From contig NC_003155.5 in NCBI RefSeq assembly GCF_000009765.2, positions 6,572,001 through 6,636,000 of the forward strand: DNA of 64,000 bases, in the 5' to 3' direction. The position numbers were made by a program, and so were the translations under genes. The DNA comes from Streptomyces avermitilis MA-4680 = NBRC 14893 (lineage in GTDB: Bacteria > Actinomycetota > Actinomycetes > Streptomycetales > Streptomycetaceae). Positions 24,371 to 32,923 of the stretch are shown one piece after another (within the stretch, counting starts at the first letter, position 1; each line of letters starts with the position of its first letter). Below the pieces are notes generated by a model, which saw nothing but the letters and a program-made list of their open reading frames with translations, was not told the origin of the DNA and searched no databases.

Positions 24371-27300
24371 ATGAGCACCCGACTGATCCACCGCCCGGCC
24401 CGGACCACCCGTCCCGCCGCCGCGTCCGAGCCGCGCACCATCGAGGCGCCGCCCAACCTGCCCGAGGGCAAGTCCGGCAGCATCGCGACCTCGCTGCTGC
24501 CCGTCGCCGGCGTCATGTCGTCCGTCGTGATGATGACCGTCGTACGCAACAGCCAGTTCGCGGGGCTCGGCGCGATCATCCTCGTCGTCACGATCGTCGG
24601 TTCCATGGCCCTGGTCTTCTCCCAGCGCGGCAAGGCCCAGCGCACGCGCCGAACCCAGCGCGAGGCCTATCTCGCCTACCTGGAGGACCTGCGCGAGGAA
24701 CTGTCCAAGGAGGAGCGGGAGCGCCGGGAACGCGCCGGGGTCCTCAATCCGCCGCCGGACGCGCTGTACGACATAGTGCGCGACCCGGCGCGGCTGTGGG
24801 AGCGCCGCCGGGTGGACGGCGACTTCCTGCGCGTCCGCGTCGGCACCGGCGAAATGCCCGTACGCGACCTCAAGGTCGCCCAGCAGGGGTCCTCCGTCCT
24901 CACCCCGCCCGACCAGTTCATGTTGAACGAGGCGTCCGCGCTGATGTCCCGCTTCAGCACCGGCACCGAACTCCCGCTCACCGTCCCGCTCGACCGCGTC
25001 GGCAACATCAGCGTCATCGGCCCCCGCGAGGACACCCTGCGCGTCGCCCGCGCCCTGCTCGTCCAGGCCGCCGCCACGCACGCCCCCGACGACGTCGCCA
25101 TGGCGCTCGCCGTGCCGGGGGACCGGCTGGCCGACTGGGAGTGGGCCAAGTGGCTGCCCCACCTCCTCGACACCGAGCAGTTCGACGGGCCGGTCGCCGC
25201 CCGGCGCATCGCCCCCTCCACGCCTCAACTCGCCCGCCAGATCGGCCCGGAGCTGCGCCGACGCGCCTCCTTCGCGGCCGAGGTACGCCGCGGCCTGTCC
25301 GGCAAGGACGCCCTCTCGATGTCCTCGCGGCTGCTCGTCGTCACCGACGGGCACGGCGAGGACGCCGTCGACCTGCCACGACCCGACGACGCGGTCGGCC
25401 TGCGCGACATGGGTGTCACGGTGCTGCACCTGCTCGACCAGCGGGTGCAGGAGCCCGGCAGCGTCGGGGTCCGGATCACCGTCGACGGCGACCGCATCGT
25501 CATCGAGGACCTGCGGGAGGCCGAGCCGATCGGTGCGCACGGCACCGTCGACGAGGTCAGCGTCCCGTTCGCCGAGGGCCTGGCCCGGATGCTCGCCCCG
25601 ATGCGGCTGTCCGCCGAGTCGATGGTCGACGCGCCGCTGACCGGCCCGGTCGACTTCGCCGAACTGCTCGGCATCGACGACGTCGCCCATCTCGAACTCG
25701 ACCAGCTGTGGGCGCCGCGCGGCGAAAGAGCGTTCCTCCGCGTCCCGATCGGCATCAGCGACTCCCGCGAGCCGGTACTCCTGGACCTGAAGGAGTCCTC
25801 CGAGCTGGGCATGGGCCCGCACGGCCTGTGCGTCGGCGCCACCGGCTCCGGCAAGTCCGAACTCCTGCGCACCCTCGTCCTCGCCCTGGTCGCCACGCAT
25901 CCGCCGGAGGACCTCGCCCTCGTCCTCGTCGACTACAAGGGCGGCGCCACCTTCGCCCCCTTCGCGGACCTCCCGCACGTCGCCGGCGTCATCACCAACC
26001 TGGAGAACCAGGCCGGTCTGGTGGAGCGTGTGCACGCGTCACTGGCCGGCGAGGTCAAGCGCCGCCAGCAGGTCCTCAAGGACGCGGGCAACGTCGCCGA
26101 CATCGGCCACTACGCCGCCCTGCGCGCCGAGAAGCGCCCCGACCTGGACCCGCTGCCGCACCTCTTCGTGGTCATCGACGAGTTCGGCGAACTCCTCACC
26201 GCCAAGCCCGACTTCATCGACCTGTTCCTGTCCATCGGCCGCATCGGCCGGTCCATCGGCGTCCACCTGCTGCTGTCCAGCCAGCGCATCGAGGGCGGCA
26301 AGCTCAAGGGCCTGGACACCTACCTCTCCTACCGGCTCGGTCTGCGGACGTTCTCCGCCGACGAGTCGCGTACGGTCCTGGACACCACGGACGCCTTCCA
26401 CCTGCCGCCGCTGCCCGGCTTCGGCTACCTCAAGGTCGACACCAGCCACTACGAGCGCTTCAAGGCCAGCTACGTCTCCGGCGGCTACCGGGGCCCCGTG
26501 CAGCGCGAGACCGAGGACACCGGACCGCTCGCGCTCGAGTACCAGGCCTTCAACACCCTCGGCGAGTCCCAGAGTTCGGGACCCGACGAGCCGAAGATGC
26601 GGCGTCGGGAGACCGGGCCGACCGAGATGGGCGTCCTCGTCGAGCAGATCGAGAACGCGGACACCGCGCCCGTACGCCAGATCTGGCTGCCCCCGCTGCC
26701 CGACGCCATCGCCCTCGACAAGGTCGCGGGCCCGCTCGACGTCGGGGCCCGCGGCATGCAGCTCGCCAAGCGCCGCGGCCCGCTCCAGGTGCCGCTCGGC
26801 GTCCTGGACGACCCGACCAAGCAGTGGCAGGGCCAGTGGTACCTGGACCTCACGGTCGCGGGCGGCCACGCGGCGGTCATCGGCGGCCCCCAGTCCGGCA
26901 AGACGACCCTCCTGCGGACCCTGGCGCTCTCCCTCTCGCTGACGCACACCCCGCAAGAAGTCGGCATCTACGGCCTCGACCTGGTCGGCGGCGGCCTCCA
27001 GGCCCTCTCCGGGCTGCCGCACGTCGGCGGGGTCGCCGGCCGCGCCGACCGGGAGCGCGCCGGACGCACCATCGACTCCGTACGCGGCATGCTCAACCAG
27101 CGCGAGGAACTCTTCCGCGTCCACAACATCGACTCGCTGGAGCAACTGCGCGACCTGCGCGCGGCGGGCCGCCTGCCCGAACTCGCCTCCACCGAGATCG
27201 TGCTGCTCATCGACGGCTTCGGCGCGCTGCGCGACGACTTCGAGGAGCTGGACGACGCCGTCGTCGACATCCTCAAGCGCGGCGGCGGCTACGGCATCCA

Positions 27301-28345
27301 CGTCGTCGCCGGCATGCTCCGCTGGAACGATGTGCGCATCGCCACCCAGTCCCAGTTCGGCACCCGTGTCGAGCTGCGCCTGAACGACCCCAGCGAGTCC
27401 AGCATCGACCGCAAGCTCGCCGAGACCCTCGCGCCGGAGGAGAAGGGCCGCATCCTCACCGACGGCAAGCTGTTCGCGCAGGTCGCCCTGCCGCGCACCG
27501 ACGGCCTCCCCGACAAGGCGGACCTCGGCGCGGTCCTGGAGCGCACCGCCCGCACCGTCCGCGCCACCTGGACCGGCGAAGTCGCCCAGCCCGTAAGGGT
27601 GTTGCCGCACATCCTGGAACCACAGCTGCTGCCCGGTCCGGCCGCCGAACCGCGCCGGGTGCCCATCGGCCTCGACCAGACCCAGCTCGCGCCGGTCCTG
27701 CTCGACCTGTTCGCGCACGACCAGCACCTGGTGATCATGGGTGACAGCGAGTGCGGCAAGACCAACCTGCTCAAGGTGATCGCGGACGGGCTCATCGAGC
27801 GCTACAGCGAGGACGAGCTGGTCTTCGCGGTGATGGACCCGCGGCGCGGTCTGCGCGGGGCGATCCCCGAGGAGTACCGGGGCGGGTACGCGTACAACTC
27901 CAAGCTGTGCGCGGGCCTTTCGGCGGGTATCGCCACCGAACTGGAGAAGCGGCTGCCGGACGAGAGCGCCGACAGCGAGGACCTGGAACCGGGCAGCTGG
28001 GGTTCGGGCCCGCGCATCGTGATCCTCGTCGACGACTACGACGTCCTGACGACCGCGGGCCAGCAGCCGCTCGCCCCGTTCATCCCGTACATCCCCTCCG
28101 CCGTCGACATCGGCCTCCACTTCGTCCTCACCCGCCGTGTCGCGGGCGCCGCGCGCGGCCTGTACGAGCCGCTGCTCCAGGGCCTGCGCGAGTCGGGCGC
28201 CTCGGCGCTGGTGATGGCGGGCGACCGCAGCGAGGGCCAGCTCTTCCCCGGCGTGTACGCCACCCAGCAGCCCTCGGGCCGCGGGGTGCTGGTCCGCAGG
28301 GGCGAACCGAACCGGCTGATCCAGACGGTGTACGCGGCCGGGTGA
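24371..28345 (+). CDS. eccC: EccC, fused FtsK/SpoIIIE-type T7SS motor ATPase
   Basis: 1324 residues, the fused EccCa-EccCb form. Two membrane helices lie at about 35-80 ('SIATSLLPVAGVMSSVVMM', 'GAIILVVTIVGSMALVF'). Three FtsK/SpoIIIE ATPase domains follow, with Walker A motifs 'GATGSGKS' (489-496), 'GGPQSGKT' (838-845) and 'GDSECGKT' (1124-1131). The first domain keeps a good Walker B ('ALVLVDYKGG'), consistent with being the active motor, while later domains usually bind the signal of Esx substrates. The start is ATG 24371 behind GGGGGAGGAGAAGG, one of the strongest ribosome-binding sites in the window. It drives export of the Esx pair and probably the toxin. Confidence 0.95.
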   Translation: MSTRLIHRPARTTRPAAASEPRTIEAPPNLPEGKSGSIATSLLPVAGVMSSVVMMTVVRNSQFAGLGAIILVVTIVGSMALVFSQRGKAQRTRRTQREAYLAYLEDLREELSKEERERRERAGVLNPPPDALYDIVRDPARLWERRRVDGDFLRVRVGTGEMPVRDLKVAQQGSSVLTPPDQFMLNEASALMSRFSTGTELPLTVPLDRVGNISVIGPREDTLRVARALLVQAAATHAPDDVAMALAVPGDRLADWEWAKWLPHLLDTEQFDGPVAARRIAPSTPQLARQIGPELRRRASFAAEVRRGLSGKDALSMSSRLLVVTDGHGEDAVDLPRPDDAVGLRDMGVTVLHLLDQRVQEPGSVGVRITVDGDRIVIEDLREAEPIGAHGTVDEVSVPFAEGLARMLAPMRLSAESMVDAPLTGPVDFAELLGIDDVAHLELDQLWAPRGERAFLRVPIGISDSREPVLLDLKESSELGMGPHGLCVGATGSGKSELLRTLVLALVATHPPEDLALVLVDYKGGATFAPFADLPHVAGVITNLENQAGLVERVHASLAGEVKRRQQVLKDAGNVADIGHYAALRAEKRPDLDPLPHLFVVIDEFGELLTAKPDFIDLFLSIGRIGRSIGVHLLLSSQRIEGGKLKGLDTYLSYRLGLRTFSADESRTVLDTTDAFHLPPLPGFGYLKVDTSHYERFKASYVSGGYRGPVQRETEDTGPLALEYQAFNTLGESQSSGPDEPKMRRRETGPTEMGVLVEQIENADTAPVRQIWLPPLPDAIALDKVAGPLDVGARGMQLAKRRGPLQVPLGVLDDPTKQWQGQWYLDLTVAGGHAAVIGGPQSGKTTLLRTLALSLSLTHTPQEVGIYGLDLVGGGLQALSGLPHVGGVAGRADRERAGRTIDSVRGMLNQREELFRVHNIDSLEQLRDLRAAGRLPELASTEIVLLIDGFGALRDDFEELDDAVVDILKRGGGYGIHVVAGMLRWNDVRIATQSQFGTRVELRLNDPSESSIDRKLAETLAPEEKGRILTDGKLFAQVALPRTDGLPDKADLGAVLERTARTVRATWTGEVAQPVRVLPHILEPQLLPGPAAEPRRVPIGLDQTQLAPVLLDLFAHDQHLVIMGDSECGKTNLLKVIADGLIERYSEDELVFAVMDPRRGLRGAIPEEYRGGYAYNSKLCAGLSAGIATELEKRLPDESADSEDLEPGSWGSGPRIVILVDDYDVLTTAGQQPLAPFIPYIPSAVDIGLHFVLTRRVAGAARGLYEPLLQGLRESGASALVMAGDRSEGQLFPGVYATQQPSGRGVLVRRGEPNRLIQTVYAAG

Positions 28346-28480
28346 TCCGGAGGGGAAACCGTCCGGGGCGCACGAGGCGTCCCGGACAGCAGAGGCGTAC
28401 GACACCCGAGCCAGCCGTACGCCGCCAGCCGTATGCCGTACGACACCCAAGCCGAGCGACGCGAAGGACCGGCCCACCTC

Positions 28481-29911
28481 ATGACCAAGGACGTCATCGC
28501 CCTCACGAAGAAGATGCCCGACCCGCTGAGCGTGCTCGCGGGCCTGCTCTCCGGCGGCCCCGACAAGCTGGTGGGCGCCGAGGGCGAAGGCGCGGTCGTC
28601 CAGCTCTGCGACGAGGAGGGGCGCCCCCTGGTCTCCGTGGAGGCGCCGCTGCTCGTGCAGGTCAGGGGCGAGGCCCAGCGGCTGCTCGGCGCGACGGAGC
28701 CCGAGGTGCCGTACTGGTGGACCGAGGCCCGCGCCACCACCGGCGTCAAGGAGGCCGAGCAACTCGCCGGAACGTTCGCGGCGCGGCTCGCCTCCCTGGT
28801 CGGGGGCACCGCCTGGCCACCGCAGGCCGCGGGCTCGCTGGCCGTGGTGAAGGCGGACGGGGTGCGCGCCGCGCCGACGCCGGCCGCCGCGCAGCCCGCC
28901 GTGGACGTCCTGACCGACAAGGTCGCCGTCGTCATCCAGGACCGCCCGGTCGTCGCCATGACGGCCTGGCTCTCGGACGCGCTGCGCGCCGCCGCCAACG
29001 CCGAGCTCGGCCTCCAGATCGTCACCCCCGCGGGCACCCGCCTCTCCCCCGCCGTCCGCAACAGCCTGCCGGGCTGGCCCTCGCGGTGGGTCGTGCAGGA
29101 CGAGAAGGACGGCTACTACGACGGTCTGTCGGGCGCCGTGCTCCAGTGGACGAACGGCCTGTTCGCCACGGTCGAGTCGCCCGACGCCACCCCGCAGGAC
29201 CCGCACACCCCGGTCGCCGACGCCTTCAAGAAGGGCCTCGCGGAGGAAGGCGACACGGGAGAGCGCCAACTGGCCATCTCCTTCCGCACGATCCACCCGG
29301 CCGACGACCGCCTCGTGCTCGGCGGTGCCCTGGAGTCCGTATGGCGCGGCATCACCGGTGAACCGCCGGCCGGCTGGGGCACCGAGGAACCCGCCAACCT
29401 CCCCTGGTCCCTGCGGCAGTTGACGGACGTGGCCTTCGAGCGGTCGCCCGCGCCCACCTGGCTGGTGGTCGTCGGCAGCCCGGAGCGGCCGGGGCTCGCG
29501 ACGGTCCGCGTCAGCCGTACGACGGGCGGTGTGGAGGAGGACGTCACACTGGCGTTCGGCTACGGCCCCGGCGAGGAGCCGCCGGTGGACGCCCTGCCGA
29601 AGGTCGCGGAGACCCTCGCGACCCGGCACGACCTCCAGTCGATGCTCGTCCAGATCCGCAAGGCCCGCCGCGACCTGTCCGTGCCGCCGCGCTTCGAGGG
29701 CCCCGGCGTCCCGCTGGCGTTCGCACTCGGCGCCGAGGAGGTCCGCGCGATGCCCGGCGACCGTGCCCGCCGCACCCCCCTGGCGCAGCCGCCCGTCCAA
29801 CTCGGCCCGAAGACCCGCCCGGCCCTGTACTACCCGCTGCCGGGCGACCCGTCGGACCTGTCGGGCTGGCAGGACTTCGAACGGCTGATGCGGCACCTGA
29901 AAGGCGCGTGA
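28481..29911 (+). CDS. DUF6177-like T7SS-associated protein
   Basis: 476 residues from ATG 28481 (GAAGGA 12 bases upstream); an earlier ATG at 28433 is in non-coding-like sequence. It begins 'MTKDVIALTKKMPDPLSVLAGLL', has no signal peptide or membrane helix, and appears as alternating alpha/beta over its length. I recall this family as DUF6177, common next to eccC in Streptomyces; the number should be checked. A role like EspG, a cytosolic chaperone that delivers substrates to EccC, fits by position but no motif proves it. It is the last gene of the cluster: a perfect 14-bp hairpin follows seven bases after the stop. Confidence 0.75.
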   Translation: MTKDVIALTKKMPDPLSVLAGLLSGGPDKLVGAEGEGAVVQLCDEEGRPLVSVEAPLLVQVRGEAQRLLGATEPEVPYWWTEARATTGVKEAEQLAGTFAARLASLVGGTAWPPQAAGSLAVVKADGVRAAPTPAAAQPAVDVLTDKVAVVIQDRPVVAMTAWLSDALRAAANAELGLQIVTPAGTRLSPAVRNSLPGWPSRWVVQDEKDGYYDGLSGAVLQWTNGLFATVESPDATPQDPHTPVADAFKKGLAEEGDTGERQLAISFRTIHPADDRLVLGGALESVWRGITGEPPAGWGTEEPANLPWSLRQLTDVAFERSPAPTWLVVVGSPERPGLATVRVSRTTGGVEEDVTLAFGYGPGEEPPVDALPKVAETLATRHDLQSMLVQIRKARRDLSVPPRFEGPGVPLAFALGAEEVRAMPGDRARRTPLAQPPVQLGPKTRPALYYPLPGDPSDLSGWQDFERLMRHLKGA

Positions 29912-29917
29912 CAGCAA

Positions 29918-29950
29918 GGTGGCCGGGGTCCGTTGAGGACCCCGGCCACC
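29918..29950 (+). terminator. Terminator closing the T7SS operon
   Basis: Perfect 14-bp arms (29918-29931, 29937-29950) around the loop GTTGA, seven bases after the last T7SS stop codon. It also lies downstream of the convergent acyltransferase gene (stop at 30030). Confidence 0.88.
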
Positions 29951-29964
29951 GACGCACGACTCAT

Positions 29965-30018
29965 AAGTACAAGCACAAGCACAAGCACAAGTACAAGTAC
30001 AAGCACAGGTGCAGGTGC
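29965..30018. repeat. Hexamer tandem repeat between convergent genes
   Basis: About nine consecutive 6-bp units of the AAGYAC kind (AAGTAC, AAGCAC) grading into AGGTGC, immediately after the T7SS terminator and 12 bp before the acyltransferase stop codon. This microsatellite is much lower in GC than its surroundings. Confidence 0.9.
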
Positions 30019-30029
30019 GGGTACCGGTA

Positions 30030-31229
30030 CTAGGCCTTGGCCCGCTCCCGCGCGATCTCTGTCGCGTCCCGCTTGAACGCCCACTCCATCTTCGGCTCCA
30101 TCGCGAACCGGAAGATCCGCTGCACCGGAGGCGTGCACAGCACGGTGATCAGCGTGGCCGCGAACACGGTCGCGATGACCTCGCCGTACGGCGTCTGCAA
30201 CCACGCGGCGTCGTACCAGTCCCAGAACCGGGAGCCCTTGGCGATGAAGCCGTGCAGCAGATAGCCGTACAGCGTGCCCGCGCCGAGCGCCGTGAACCAC
30301 ATCTTGCGGCGCGGCACCCAGGCGAAGAAGCAGCTGGTGACCACCAGCGAGCAGCCGAAGAGCGCGAGCGTCATCACGACACCGGCCCACCAGGGCGCGC
30401 CCAGCTCCTGCGCGCTGTCCCGGTGGTAGAACCAGGCCGAGTTCATGCGCGGACCCGCCCAGTACGCCACCGCCAGCGCGATCGCGAAGACGGGCACCGA
30501 CAGGACGCGCACCTCACGGCGGCGCAGCAGCTGGAAGTGCTCGGGCTTCATGAACAGGCCCACGACGAAGAACGGCAGGAACTGAAGCACCCGCTGAAGG
30601 TCCAGGTCGTCGCCGATGTCGGGTGAGACGGAGGCGAGGACCGCGATGGCCAGTGCGAGCGGCACCGGCCAGCGCACGACCTTCCACAGCGGGGTGGTCA
30701 GCCGCCACACGAACAACGCGACCAGGAACCAGGTCAGATACCAGGGGTCGAGCAGGCTGATCGGATGCCCCGGGTCGTTGTCGGCCCAGCGCTTGAAGAG
30801 GGAGTACGCCACCTCGAAGAGCACGTAGGGCACGGCGACGCCGGTCACCAGCCGCTTGAGCCGGTCCGGCCGCATGTCGAAACTACGTGAGAAATAGCCG
30901 GATATGAGGATGAAGGCCGGCATGTGGAAGGTGTAGACGACCATGTACAGCGCCTCGGCGGCGCGGCTGTGGTCGGTCAGCGGCTCCCAGGCGTGCCCCA
31001 TCGCGACGAACACGATGGCCAGGTACTTGGCGTTGTCAAAGAACGCGTCGCGTTGTTTGACCGGTTTGCTCTCGGGGGAGGCGGCCTGTGAGGCACCCCG
31101 TGAGGTCTGTGAAATCTGCGAGGACGACGAGTTCTGCGGGGCACGAGGACTCGGCACTCCGTCCACCGGCGGCTGTGCCGGGGGGAGCGGCGCTCCGTGC
31201 TGGCCGTGCGGTCGTAGCGAGTTCGTCAC
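30030..31229 (-). CDS. Acyltransferase 3-family integral membrane protein
   Basis: About 399 residues with ten or more membrane helices after a Pro/Ser-rich cytoplasmic leader of ~60 residues. 'RDAFFDNAKYLAIVFVAMGHAWEP' is the first helix with the conserved His of acyltransferase 3 enzymes, and 'FHMPAFILISGYFSR' is the family's second signature. Such proteins move acyl groups, often acetyl or succinyl, onto extracytoplasmic sugars, polyketides or wall polymers. I prefer GTG 31229 because GGGAGG lies just upstream (spacing four, a little short); ATG 31280 has no ribosome-binding site. The acceptor substrate is unknown. It is divergent from the small membrane-protein gene across 630 bp. Confidence 0.85.
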   Translation of the reverse strand: MTNSLRPHGQHGAPLPPAQPPVDGVPSPRAPQNSSSSQISQTSRGASQAASPESKPVKQRDAFFDNAKYLAIVFVAMGHAWEPLTDHSRAAEALYMVVYTFHMPAFILISGYFSRSFDMRPDRLKRLVTGVAVPYVLFEVAYSLFKRWADNDPGHPISLLDPWYLTWFLVALFVWRLTTPLWKVVRWPVPLALAIAVLASVSPDIGDDLDLQRVLQFLPFFVVGLFMKPEHFQLLRRREVRVLSVPVFAIALAVAYWAGPRMNSAWFYHRDSAQELGAPWWAGVVMTLALFGCSLVVTSCFFAWVPRRKMWFTALGAGTLYGYLLHGFIAKGSRFWDWYDAAWLQTPYGEVIATVFAATLITVLCTPPVQRIFRFAMEPKMEWAFKRDATEIARERAKA

Positions 31230-31862
31230 AGAGCCTCCCACCGGGAACTCGGCGGGACGGTCCGGGACCTCGCTGCGCATGCGGGGGACGAGGCAGCGGT
31301 GAACATCTGAGGCACCCTAGCGTTGTCTATGGGATTTCGTAAAACCCTCGATGTGAATCCTGCTTTCGCCTGCGCATACCCCGGATTTGAGGAAGTCGAC
31401 ATCGGTGGGTACGTGCTCTAGCTCACACCGATCCGCAGGTATGCGCGTCGATTGGCCTACCCCGGGCGGGTGTTGTGTCCGCATTCATCCGTACTAAATG
31501 GTGCATAGCGTCCGCAGGCGACTCTGGTGAAATGTCCGGCTGATTACCTCATTCGAATTGTCTGCGGACAAGTTGTGTGGACATGGAAACGATCACTTTG
31601 AATTTCCTGTCGGGTGCACTCTCGAATTGCTGTGCGGGGCAGTCCTGTTCGGCGCCCTCGCCCCGCTGTCGGGCCGCCGTCGCGCGTTCGTCGAGGGTGC
31701 GGGCCTGCGGGCCTCCGGGCGGGCTCCCGGGACTGAAGTGGTCGACGATGCCTCACCGGCCGCATATGGAGGGCCGGTTGGTGGCACGATGGTTCTGGCG
31801 GGGGTGTGCTGAGTTGGCGCCCCCGGGCCGGGAGTGCGGACCGACCGAGGGTGTGATCAGTT
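31230..31862. other. Long AT-richer intergenic region between acyltransferase and small membrane protein
   Basis: No convincing gene. The part 31310-31610 is clearly lower in GC than the rest of the window. It has several inverted repeats: GCGCATACC (about 31372) matching GGTATGCGC (about 31437), TTGTC-TGCG-GACAA (31558-31571), and ATGTCC/GGACAT flanking that palindrome. These look like regulator sites or promoter DNA rather than coding sequence. Confidence 0.5.
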
Positions 31863-32057
31863 GTGGCCATTTCGCTGTCAGTGGTACTGCTGTTGGCGAT
31901 CATCCTGGTGGTGTTGATCCGAGGGGGATCGATCAAGGCGGGCCCCGCGATCGTGGCGGTCCTCTTCGGCTTCTTCCTCGCCTCGACCGGCATGGCTCCG
32001 TCCATCAACCGGTTCCTCGACTCGATAGCGGAGACGATCAACTCGATCAGCTTCTGA
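31863..32057 (+). CDS. Small membrane protein (64 residues)
   Basis: GTG start at 31863 with GAGGG upstream. Two hydrophobic stretches: 'LSVVLLLAIILVVLIRGG' (about 4-21) and 'AGPAIVAVLFGFFLASTG' (about 26-43), followed by an amphipathic tail 'INRFLDSIAETINSI'. The codon use is Streptomyces-like (third positions nearly all G/C), which supports a real gene. I believe similar short proteins are conserved in Streptomyces near tig, but no function is known. Confidence 0.7.
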   Translation: MAISLSVVLLLAIILVVLIRGGSIKAGPAIVAVLFGFFLASTGMAPSINRFLDSIAETINSISF

Positions 32058-32434
32058 GCGGGCGCGCGGAGGGAGTCGCCGGGGTCGGCGGCCCGGGTCG
32101 TCCGCGAGCGGTACGCGGACGCCGCCGCGCCGCGCTGTGCCGAGTCACGCCATGCCCGGTGATCCCGGTCGTCGACGCGCTGTATACCCCCGGGCGACCT
32201 GTATACCCCCGGACGCCCCGCATGTCCCGTGTGTCCCGTGCATCGCGTGCGTCGTGCACGGGTTCCGCTCGTTGTACTCCGTTGCGGTACGACACCAGCG
32301 GCCGGCTGACACTCCACGGACGCGGCCTTCGCCCTGCGCCTCCACCTGCGCAGCCGCCGTGCCGCGGCCCGGAAGGCTTCCGAAACGCCTCAGGCCCGGC
32401 GAGGGAATGGATCCCTCGCCGGGCCTGAGGCGAA
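32058..32434. other. Intergenic region with short direct repeats
   Basis: 377 bp with no gene. CTGTATACCCCCGG occurs twice with a 19-bp period (32180-32193, 32199-32212), followed by GTCCCGTG/GTGCATCGCGTG-type repeats to about 32270. The right end holds the tRNA-Gly terminator. Confidence 0.6.
32386..32432 (-). terminator. Terminator of tRNA-Gly
   Basis: Perfect 21-bp arms (32386-32406, 32412-32432) with loop ATGGA, two bases after the encoded CCA end of the minus-strand tRNA gene. Confidence 0.88.
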
Positions 32435-32508
32435 TGGAGCGGGCGACGGGAATCGAACCCGCGTAGCTAGTTTGGAAGACTAGGGCTCTACCATTGAGCT
32501 ACGCCCGC
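32435..32508 (-). tRNA. tRNA-Gly (anticodon UCC)
   Basis: On the minus strand the gene starts GCGGGCG, pairing with the 3' CGCCCGC. The D arm (GCTC/GAGC), anticodon stem (CTAGT/ACTAG) and TTCGATT loop are all present. The anticodon TCC lies at 32474-32476. CCA is encoded (32437-32435). The cloverleaf is complete. Confidence 0.95.
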
Positions 32509-32661
32509 ACAGGTCGCGCCGCAGGTCAGTGACCGCGGCACTGAAGGCATCGTAGCGGGTCGTGCGGCCCTGTCGCACACCCCTTTCCCGCCGCGCGCCG
32601 GAGCCCGCGAAATGCGGCAGCCGCACTGCCTGCGGGCATGTACCCTACGTGTCGCACCAGA

Positions 32662-32738
32662 CGGGGTGTGGCGCAGCTTGGTAGCGCGTCCGCTTTGGGA
32701 GCGGAAGGCCGTGGGTTCAAATCCCGCCACCCCGACCA
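32662..32738 (+). tRNA. tRNA-Pro (anticodon UGG)
   Basis: CGGGGTG at the 5' end pairs with CACCCCG at the 3' end. The D loop (AGCTTGGTA), anticodon stem TCCGC/GCGGA with loop TTTGGGA (anticodon TGG, 32696-32698) and TTCAAAT T loop are complete. CCA is encoded at 32736-32738. Confidence 0.95.
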
Positions 32739-32767
32739 TCGTGCCGGTCCACCGGCAAGATCACCTT

Positions 32768-32796
32768 TTGGGGCGTGTACCGCCTGCGGTTACTAT
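32768..32796 (+). promoter_or_regulatory. Probable tig promoter
   Basis: TTGGGG (32768-32773) and TACTAT (32791-32796) are separated by 17 bp, a good vegetative sigma (HrdB-type) arrangement. The start codon of tig is about 120 nt downstream of the expected transcript start. Confidence 0.6.
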
Positions 32797-32923
32797 GCAG
32801 GTTGCGCGCCCGTGTCTGCATTCTTATGTCTCTCAAGGGCCCGCGAATCCGCTGAGGCACTGCCGACTCGGCAGAACCAAGCAGTAGAACCCCCCAAGAA
32901 GTCAGCCACAAGGAGACCGAACC

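Noticed and set aside
26039..29917. A 1292-codon minus-strand frame opposite eccC and the DUF6177-like gene
   Set aside because: It is the complement of confirmed coding sequence with no recognisable domain.
31577..32428. A 283-codon plus-strand frame overlapping the small membrane-protein gene
   Set aside because: It has Cys/Arg/Pro-rich composition, no ribosome-binding site and no domain, and runs over the repeat region and into the tRNA terminator.
32435..32738. The two tRNA genes as integration sites for the T7SS locus
   Set aside because: No integrase gene, no duplicated tRNA 3' end and no abrupt composition change were seen, and two other genes separate them from the locus.
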